A stretch of 64,000 nucleotides of DNA from positions 68,903,679-68,967,678 of the forward strand of contig NC_066317.1 of the NCBI RefSeq assembly GCF_022539315.1. Direction: 5' to 3'. Shown here in pieces: positions 57,126 to 64,000 of the stretch (its first letter is position 1; every line of letters starts with the position of its first letter). This DNA is from Serinus canaria (lineage: Eukaryota; Chordata; Aves; Passeriformes; Fringillidae). The notes below the pieces were generated by a model that was not told where the DNA came from, did no database searches, and saw only the letters and a list, made by a program, of their open reading frames with translations. The position numbers were made by a program, and so were the translations under genes.

Positions 57126-57765
57126 TGTTGCCCTCACTGCCATCTGCAGTGACTTTCTGGGTCAGGGAGGGAGTTGGGTGATGCTCAGATCCCTTTTTCC
57201 CTCTTCTGGTCTGTGGCTGAGCCGTGGAGTCACCCAGGCTCCTCAGCTCAGCAGCAGAAAGGATCAAATCAGCCTGCAGCCTTCCCAGACCTGACCCCTG
57301 GCTCTGCCTGAAGCTGCTGGAGCCCCAGCTGTGGTTATCCCAAGCAGATCCTGCTGATCTCTCCCTGATCCTCCTCTCCCAGCCCTTGGCACACTCTCCT
57401 CTTTCAAAAAGGGAGGGAAGCAAGGAAATGCAGGAAATTCAGAGCTTTGGGAGCACCAAGCCAGCTGGGTGTGGGCTCCCAGGGCTCTGCTCCTGCTCAG
57501 AGCCACAACAACCCTGCTGTCCCTCTGTCATCAGGACCATCCCTTTCTGCAAGCACTGAATTACACAGGGCCAGAGCTGGTGCCATCAACAGCTCTGAAG
57601 GAAGCAATAATTTTCCCTTTCAGGTTTCCAAAGTGCTGAGCACTTCCCAAGGCTTTGAGCATCAGCAGGAGCTGCTGTCATAAATGGGGCCCCCTTAACG
57701 TGACTCAACTGAAATACAAAATCAGCCTGGAAAGGAGGGATGAGCTGGAGGATTTGAGCTGCTCT
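57126..57765. other. No gene recognised
   Basis: This is single-copy-looking sequence left of the 18-bp minisatellite. Confidence 0.5.
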
Positions 57766-57915
57766 GCCTTGGTATTTATTCTTGCCTTGGTATTAATACT
57801 TGCCTGGATATTAATTCTTGCCTTGGTCTCAGTTCTTGCCTGGATATTAATTCTTGCCTTGGTCTCAGTTCTTGCCTGGGTATTAATTCTTGCCTCGGTA
57901 TCAATTCTGGCCGTG
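57766..57915. repeat. 18-bp minisatellite, about 8 copies
   Basis: The unit resembles attcttgccttggtatta (18 bp). It alternates with 'gttcttgcctggatatta' and 'ttgccttggtctcag' forms, giving a 36-bp higher-order period. The period preserves the frame, so the plus strand reads as a hydrophobic Leu/Ala/Ile/Val repeat, which is not evidence of a gene. Confidence 0.92.
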
Positions 57916-59498
57916 CATCTCCTTGCAAGGTTCCAACCTCTGTTTTACAGCTTGTGCCAGGCACAGGCACACACCCCCATCTAATTTTCACAGTAGTACA
58001 ACTGACAAAGGGAAAAGCTGGGTCATCCTGTCCCCCAAAAGCAAAGGTTGGCTTCCAGATGACTCAGGAATGTCCCAGAGATCAGCTTTATCTATTTATA
58101 TATATTTATTCCGGCTGGCATCCGTGAATCACTGCTAATAGCAAAAGGGTTGCATAATTTCAAGGAGGATGCTGCTTTTGTGATGCCTCTGAGCAGAGAA
58201 AATACATCTATTTTGGCTTGTGTCTATGAATAGATCCCCTGCTCTGACTCTGTGCATTTGCAAACCACAGATACTCCTGAAAATAAGGCTTGATTGGCAG
58301 GTACAACCTGATTAGCATATACAAATTGCTGTGGCCTTTCTCCGAGCAATCATTGGTACAAATTGTTTCCTCTGTCTCTGAGATGAAAAGAAACTGAGCT
58401 AGGAGGTGACTCGAGACTATAAAAGAGTCAGAACACAGCTAATGCTCACGACAGCTCATTTCACACCCTTTGGAATGTTCAGCTTTTACTGAACTGTGTC
58501 TTTTCCCCCCCTTTCTCAAGAAAAAGGCTTTGGGTGAAGAGGCATTTTTTTCCCCTAAAGAAAATCCTTGCTTTTTCTTTTTTATCCCCCACAGCTTTTT
58601 TTTTTTTCCTTTCCCCTTTAGAGCAACTGTTCCTAAAATATTTGCTCATTGTGGTTTTCAAACACATGAAAAATTGCTGTAACAGTTCAGATTATCTGTT
58701 TTTTATTTTAAAATCACATCAAAACGGAAGCAGAGAAAGAAAACCTCGCCTGATGAAAAGTGCTTCAGAGTGGGCTGGGATTATCTTCCTCCCTCCATAT
58801 TCCAGCCAGGAATAGGTTTGATGAGATTTTTTGAACTGAGTGTATTTTTGCACACTCTCACTATGATATTTGATAGCACCAATTATGGAGGTTCAAACCA
58901 CGAGGCAAATTCACCAATTGGCTCAGACTGGCTCCAAAGATGTGGAATAATTTGGTTTTTTCCTCTTTTTTTTTGTCCACATTGAACCTGGAGATAGCAT
59001 TGAACCCTTCCCTGTGGTCAAGAGCACTCAGCTGTTGTTATTTTTGTGGCGCTGAAGGTTTCCAGGATTCCAGAAGTTTAAGACCTCCAAGACCTTCCTG
59101 CTCTCTGTAGGAAATACAGGGGTCAGTGGGTCACGGAGTCCTTTTGAGTCAGGACATCTCTACAGAAATTGAATCCTACTTAATTCAATTACAATAAACA
59201 GCATCACATTGCTGAGCAGCCCATACAAATTTCAGACTCTTCTGAATCCACAACGAGGCATCTCAGCGTTGGTTATGAGCACCAGGCGGAGTTCTGGCTG
59301 CAGCCTTAATTAAAAACATCTCTCAGCAGGGTAAATAAATTATTCCCTTTTAAGTCTGAGGCTGTTTTGTGTTTCAGACCCTGCTGGGCTGGTGTGTGGG
59401 AGAGTGGGGGTAGCTCTGCCGGGGTGAGATTAGTGAGGAGAAGCTGTTTGCACCTCCTGGGGTGGTCCTGGTCCCAACCACATCCTGAACCACCCCTT
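57916..59498. other. Non-repetitive; possible regulatory block 58060-58480
   Basis: From 58060 to 58480 the sequence lacks repeat similarity. It holds many short motifs typical of conserved elements ('cctgattagcatatacaaat', 'gcatttgcaaaccacag') and a TATA-like 'ctataaaagag' at about 58417-58427. No open frame follows. T-rich runs occur at about 58540-58620. No gene was recognised. Confidence 0.35.
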
Positions 59499-59502
59499 AC
59501 CC

Positions 59503-59988
59503 TGATGCCTTGTGCAGGCTGACCTAGAACAGAGGCTGGACAGAGTTAAAGGATAAAGCAGGGATTTATTAAAAGGACTCCATGGATGCACCTTGGGCAG
59601 CACAGGAGCCCAGCCAGGGCTGCACCCAAGATGAACCAAAATGGTCCCAAAATGAACCCAAGATGAACCAAAATGGTCCCAAAATGGACACCTGGTCACG
59701 GGGTCTCTCCCTGGGATCAGTTCTGCTCCATTCCCACCTTGCAGTTCATTGTCCCAGCCCAGCTCCAGCCCAGGCACTCCCACCCTTGTTTTTCTCTCTC
59801 CAGCCCACGGGGTTTGTGCTCCTGGGCTGAGATTTGGATCATTTGTCCTTGGTGCCCAGCTGGAGCAGGAATTGTTTTGTCTCCCTGCTCTGTGCACAGA
59901 GCTCACCATCCCATAATATGAAGCCCAGACCCACCCACTAAAGCAGCACAGAACCTGAACAATATAAAAGCCAAAACCTGAGGCATCA
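59503..59988 (-). mobile_element. Solo LTR, family TGATGCC...GGCATCA (copy C)
   Basis: It has perfect 7-bp inverted termini, TGATGCC and GGCATCA. The flanks are accc (59499-59502) and gccc (59989-59992), a probable 4-bp duplication with one change. It is about the same length as copy B (42379-42865) and in the same orientation. A minus-strand AATAAA near 59565 agrees with minus orientation. Confidence 0.88.
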
Positions 59989-59992
59989 GCCC

Positions 59993-60432
59993 CTCACTGG
60001 GCAGTGCAAACTCTCTGGCCACAACCACTTGGCTTTTTCCACGTTGTCTCACAGATCGTTTTTTGTTTCTCTCCCTCTCCTGGTTGGTTCTCTGGGGCCT
60101 TAAATAGACCAGGTGTGAGTGGGTGTGTGGGTGAGAGGATGGAGGGATGTCAGGAAGGGATCTGAGTGCTTCATTTGGTGCAGGAATCTCGTGTGGTGCT
60201 GCCTGTCCAAAATTCATGGGTCACTCTCCAAGCCCAGCATGGAAAGGGAAGGATCAAGGCTTTGCTGGCCAAAATCAGTGCAGAGCTGGTGCTGGAGTAA
60301 CACAGGGAGCTTGTGGCCTCTCTCTGGCCATCACATTTGTGCCAATGACCCAGCTGATGATGCAAAATCATGGCCAGTGGCGTCTGCAGCTGAGAAAAAA
60401 TATTGCTGTTGTAATGTGCAGTGAGGCAGGAC
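59993..60432. other. No gene recognised
   Basis: This is single-copy-looking sequence between two LTRs. Confidence 0.5.
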
Positions 60433-60655
60433 ACACAGTGTCACCATCATATTTCCTGAAAAATCCCTTCACCAGGATTTCTTCTCCTGGGAAGCTGAGA
60501 AGCCTCAGAGAAAAATAATATTATCTCATTTGATTCTCCCTGTTTTGCTGCTTTGGAATGTGGTTTGGACATTGTTTATCCAACGTGGGAATTGTTTTTA
60601 TTTAATGACCAATCACAGCCAGATGTGTCACACTCTGAGGAGTCAGGCACAAGTT

Positions 60656-60738
60656 TTTATTATTATCTTAAGTATCCATTGTGTAAGTGTAAGTACAGAT
60701 ACACTTACACAATGGATACTTGACAAGATAATAATAAA
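60656..60738. repeat. Hairpin-forming inverted repeat in LTR copy 5
   Basis: A perfect 22-bp arm (60670-60691) is repeated inverted at 60700-60721 with an 8-bp loop. Beyond it, 15 more bases (ttttattattatctt) pair with aagataataataaaa across a 3-base bulge (gac). Other family members have no such inverted copy. Confidence 0.9.
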
Positions 60739-60774
60739 AGTATCTGTAGTATCCATTCTCTATCTTTAGTACAG

Positions 60775-61155
60775 CATAATATAATATAATATAATATAAT
60801 ATAAATAATATAATATATAAATATAATATAATAGAATAGAATATAATATAATATATATATATCTATATATAAGATATATATATAATAAGAATAGATATCA
60901 TAAGCTCTATACTCTCATATAATATCACTCGTAATCTATCATCTACTCTCATATATATATCTACATCTATACTTATATCTCTCTCATTCTATTATCTTAT
61001 CTTATGATTCTATTATAGCTATAATCTATATCTCATACTCTCTTCTATTTCTTATTCATATCTCTCTCTATCTCTGTACTCTATCTATACTCTATATGTA
61101 CTATATATTATATTATATCTATATTCATATACTCTTATCTATATTATAACATACA
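60775..61155. repeat. Degenerate ATAAT/TCTA-rich array
   Basis: It begins as clean ATAAT pentamers and breaks down into mixed 'atatatat', 'ctctcat' and 'atctatact' words. It occupies the array slot of LTR copy 5. Confidence 0.9.
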
Positions 61156-61235
61156 TATAGTTAGCCTCTAAGAACATGGAGTCAGATTCTCAATTCCTCC
61201 TTCATCCTGGGGACCCCAGAACTACCAGAACACAG

Positions 61236-61479
61236 CATCACAGGGAGCCACAGAGAGGAAGGTATTTCAGATTTTATTTTGGAAAGACCATGTTTGAGAG
61301 GCTGCAGTCCAAGCCTGGAACCAAAGGTGTTTATGTCAATTCAGATCAAGCTGGGTGATGGGGGCAAAGCAGGACCCCAAATGGAGAAATTCCCTCAAGA
61401 GCAGCACTGAGGAATTCAAGTCAGTGAAGGTTTTCAAAATGCTTGAGTGGATGTTGGAAAATCTCTGGAACTGGCTGGC
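61236..61479. other. No feature recognised
   Basis: This is single-copy-looking sequence between LTR copy 5 and a CR1 fragment. Confidence 0.5.
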
Positions 61480-61775
61480 AGGTGACCTTTAAAGGTCGTT
61501 AGCCCAGTCCCCCTGCCACAGGCAGGGACATCTTCAGCTGCACCAGCCCCATCCCAGCTGACCTTCAGCGTGCCCAGGGATGGGGCAGCTTCTCTGGGCC
61601 GCCTGTGCCACTCTTCATCAGCTTCAGAATAAAAACTTCTTTCTTGTTTTTAATCGAAATTGACTCTATTTTGGTTTAAAACCATCTCCCCTCCTCCTGG
61701 TGCAACAGGCCCTGCTGGAAGGTTTGTCCCCATCTTTCTCAAAGGCCCCCTGTAAGCACTGAAAGGTCACAGTAA
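61480..61775 (-). mobile_element. CR1 LINE fragment (older subfamily)
   Basis: 'ccagtccccctgccacaggc', 'gcttctctgggccgcctgtg' and 'tttggtttaaaaccatctcc', ending 'gtttgtccccatctttctca' and 'agcactgaaaggtcac'. All are CR1 phrases in reverse complement. Confidence 0.85.
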
Positions 61776-62095
61776 GGAATAAATAAAAGCAGTTTTTCCT
61801 GCAGCCAGGTGATTTGGGGATGAATTAGTGCAGATCCCGTGGCACAAACACAGCCCAAAAGCTGGGATCAGGCCCCCTTTCAGTCTCTCCTGGTGGAAAC
61901 CACAAATTAAACCCAAAATCTCCAGCCCACACAGCTCTGAGCTCCTGGTTCCATCAGTGTGGGACTCCAGGACAAGGATGGGTGAGAAGTGCTGGGGGAG
62001 GAACTTCCTGGGAGGGTGAGGAAAGGATGATCCTGTTCTCCCCAGCTTGTCCCTCTGACACCTCACCTGTGCTGGCCATCCATCTATAAAGCCCT
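61776..62095. other. No feature recognised
   Basis: This is single-copy-looking sequence ahead of the TA-rich block. Confidence 0.5.
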
Positions 62096-62905
62096 GAAAA
62101 AAACCTAAATAAAATGTATAAATAGAAAAAGATAGAAATATAAAAATTTATATCTAAATTTTATATATAATAAATATATTTATATATTTTATATAATATA
62201 TAATATTCAGTTATACATATAATAATAGAAAATATAAACATAAAATAATATATCTATGTATAATATATTTTATATATTTGCATATAATATATCATATACA
62301 TTATACATATAATAATAGAAAATATAAACATGAAATAATATATTTATGTATAATAAAATTATATAAAAATATATACATTATACATAATATATATTTTAAA
62401 ATAGATAACACATAAAACCAATATATAGATTATATATATATAAATGATATTTATATTATATTATATATAGAATATATAGATTATATTATATTATATATAT
62501 AATTTATATATAATATAAATTACATATATAATATATGTATATATAATGTATATAGATCATATAAATATATATCTAGATCTATATATATATATTTTAAAAT
62601 ATATTAAACCCCCTAAATATGTATATTATCTCTATATATTGATATATCTATATATCTATATATCTAGCTAGTATCTGATATCACGATGATATATAGATAT
62701 ATACACATGTGTTTATACTTTATAGTTATATATATATCATATTTATATATCTATATATTTCAGCATATATTTCATATATTATATTTCATCTTTATATTAT
62801 ATTTACATTTCATGCATATATATCTATATATTATCTATATATATCATCTCTTCTATCTAGTCTCTCTCTATATTATATCTCTATCTATCTATCTATATCT
62901 CTATG
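62096..62905. repeat. TA-rich degenerate simple repeat, about 800 bp
   Basis: Runs of TATA, ATATAA and TCTATA words predominate, and G is very rare. The segments 'agaaaatataaacat.aaataata' (about 62225-62340) occur twice, showing block duplication. There are no LTR arms beside it, unlike the arrays at 43.7, 48.2 and 60.8 kb. The Ile/Tyr-rich frames are artefacts. Confidence 0.93.
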
Positions 62906-64000
62906 CCCTGTAATTAGGGATTTCCCATCTTTGGCATGCTGATTGATCATTCAGCAGAATATCCATATTTTATTCATGAAGCACAACGTGTTTGTTCAGC
63001 CATGGGATCACTGGGAGCTGGACATCTCCTCCCCAGCATCCACAGGGACTGGCAAAATTTGGGAACATCCACATGGATGCTTTGTGCCAGGTCCTGAAGG
63101 AACCAGCATCATCCTAAACCTTTCTTGTGGACTGAACTGCACAAGTTATTCCCCTGTAGTATTTAATACCTTGCCATGGATCCTGAGGAATATCAGCCCT
63201 CTGGATCCTTATAATTAATAACAGGGAAAATGCTAAATGCTCTCAATTGTTAATGAGTCACAGCTCGAGGTTGAATTCATGCTGTTCCCTCCTTGTTAAT
63301 TAAAGGCACTGGTGGTGTCAGCTGGACTGGGAGCAGAGCAGCTCCCAATCTTCTCAACAGGGAAATCTCCCAATTTTCCCAACAGGGAAATTGCAGCCAA
63401 GTTATCCCAGCCTGGGACAGCCTGGAGTGGACAAGGGGCTGGCTTTATCTGACAGCAAAGATGGAAAATGTGCAGCGTGGTGATAAACTCCCTTGGAATC
63501 CTTTCCTTTCCCAGGAGGTTGTGGCTGGGGCTGGTTTCTGCTCCGATTCCTTGAGAGTCAGGAATTATTCATTTTGCAGCTGTCAGGCCGAGTTTGCCAC
63601 AGGCGGCGCCTCTCTCTCGGTGTCCTGGGGTTTTGTAACTGAATTTATGTCCTTTGTGGCTCTCCTGGAAATACAATGAAGCCAAAAATAATTGTGTTTA
63701 TTGCAACTCAGATGGAAGGTTTTTCTGCCAGGAGGTGGCAGAGTTCAGGACCTGGTGGGATGATTTCCAGGCAGAAAAAAAGGGTCAAGTGATGAAAAAA
63801 AAATCAATAGATTTTAGAAGCACAGCTCATTTATTTGCAGCAGTGCTGGATCAAGTCATAACTTGCCAGATTTAGGGAGAATCCTTCCTGGGATCCACTC
63901 GAAATTGCAAAATTAATTAATTTATTTAGCAAGATTAGGATGGACAACAAAGTCACCTTCAGTTCAACAGCAATTCTCTACCCACCCCTTTCAGTATAAC
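62906..64000. other. No gene recognised
   Basis: This is single-copy-looking sequence to the window end. A 128-codon plus-strand frame at 63293-63679 shows no recognisable domain. A CpG-containing patch (about 63585-63620) is the only compositional oddity. Confidence 0.45.

Larger units (their letters stand above)
60439..61229 (+). mobile_element. Solo LTR, ERVK-like pentamer-array family (copy 5)
   Basis: It starts tgtcaccatc and ends ctaccaga. A perfect 6-bp target duplication, acacag, flanks it (60433-60438 and 61230-61235). The family arms 'cctgggaagctgagaagcct' and 'aagaacatggagtcagattc' are clear. The final CA has become GA. It has a hairpin (60656-60738) and a scrambled AT/CT-rich array (60775-61155). 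Confidence 0.87.

Noticed and set aside
57655..57984. Hydrophobic repeat frame resembling a membrane protein
   Set aside because: Caused by an 18-bp minisatellite whose period keeps the frame.

Overview
The window looks like genomic DNA of a bird, most likely a songbird. The case rests on more than thirty CR1 LINE fragments, several families of avian-style endogenous retrovirus (ERV) solo LTRs, frequent pentanucleotide arrays and long GC-rich minisatellites. Nothing has prokaryotic or viral-genome organisation. Most long open frames here are repeat artefacts.

The only protein-coding gene I can support is the 5' end of DDRGK1 (UFBP1), on the minus strand. Exon 1 (12166-12253) encodes the ER signal-anchor and lies in a CpG island at about 11830-12680. 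Exon 2 (4185-4349) encodes a poly-Gln/poly-Ala tract and a conserved arginine-rich segment. Intron 1 is about 7.8 kb and carries two solo LTRs and CR1 sequence. The remaining exons were not found at 1-4184, so they should lie beyond the left edge. In mammals ITPA is the divergent neighbour of DDRGK1 (human 20p13), but I see no ITPA exon in the 51 kb to the right.

From 12.7 kb to 64 kb the window is effectively a gene desert of mobile elements and tandem repeats. Main landmarks: a 34-bp G-rich minisatellite (13.95-14.28 kb); an inverted pair of related LTRs (15.8-16.5 and 17.8-18.2 kb); a five-member LTR family, mostly with 6-bp target duplications, carrying pentamer arrays (19.4, 20.8, 43.7, 48.1 and 60.4 kb); a 31-bp minisatellite of about 42 copies (31.6-32.9 kb); a two-member LTR family with about eleven 34-bp G-rich repeats each (37.8 and 53.0 kb); an LTR family with 7-bp inverted termini (42.4 and 59.5 kb, plus a fragment at 40.0 kb); a TAAAA array (46.7-47.1 kb); an 18-bp minisatellite (57.8 kb); and about 800 bp of TA-rich degenerate repeat (62.1-62.9 kb).

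Several insertions are nested: an LTR splits a CR1 at 10.3-11.1 kb and another at 56.4-57.1 kb. Target-site duplications, read directly from the sequence, fix many LTR ends to the base. A few non-repetitive blocks (15.43-15.82, 18.70-18.92 and 58.06-58.48 kb) look like possible conserved non-coding or regulatory DNA, but that is inference. I found no tRNA, rRNA, CRISPR array or operon, and no clear new biological system.
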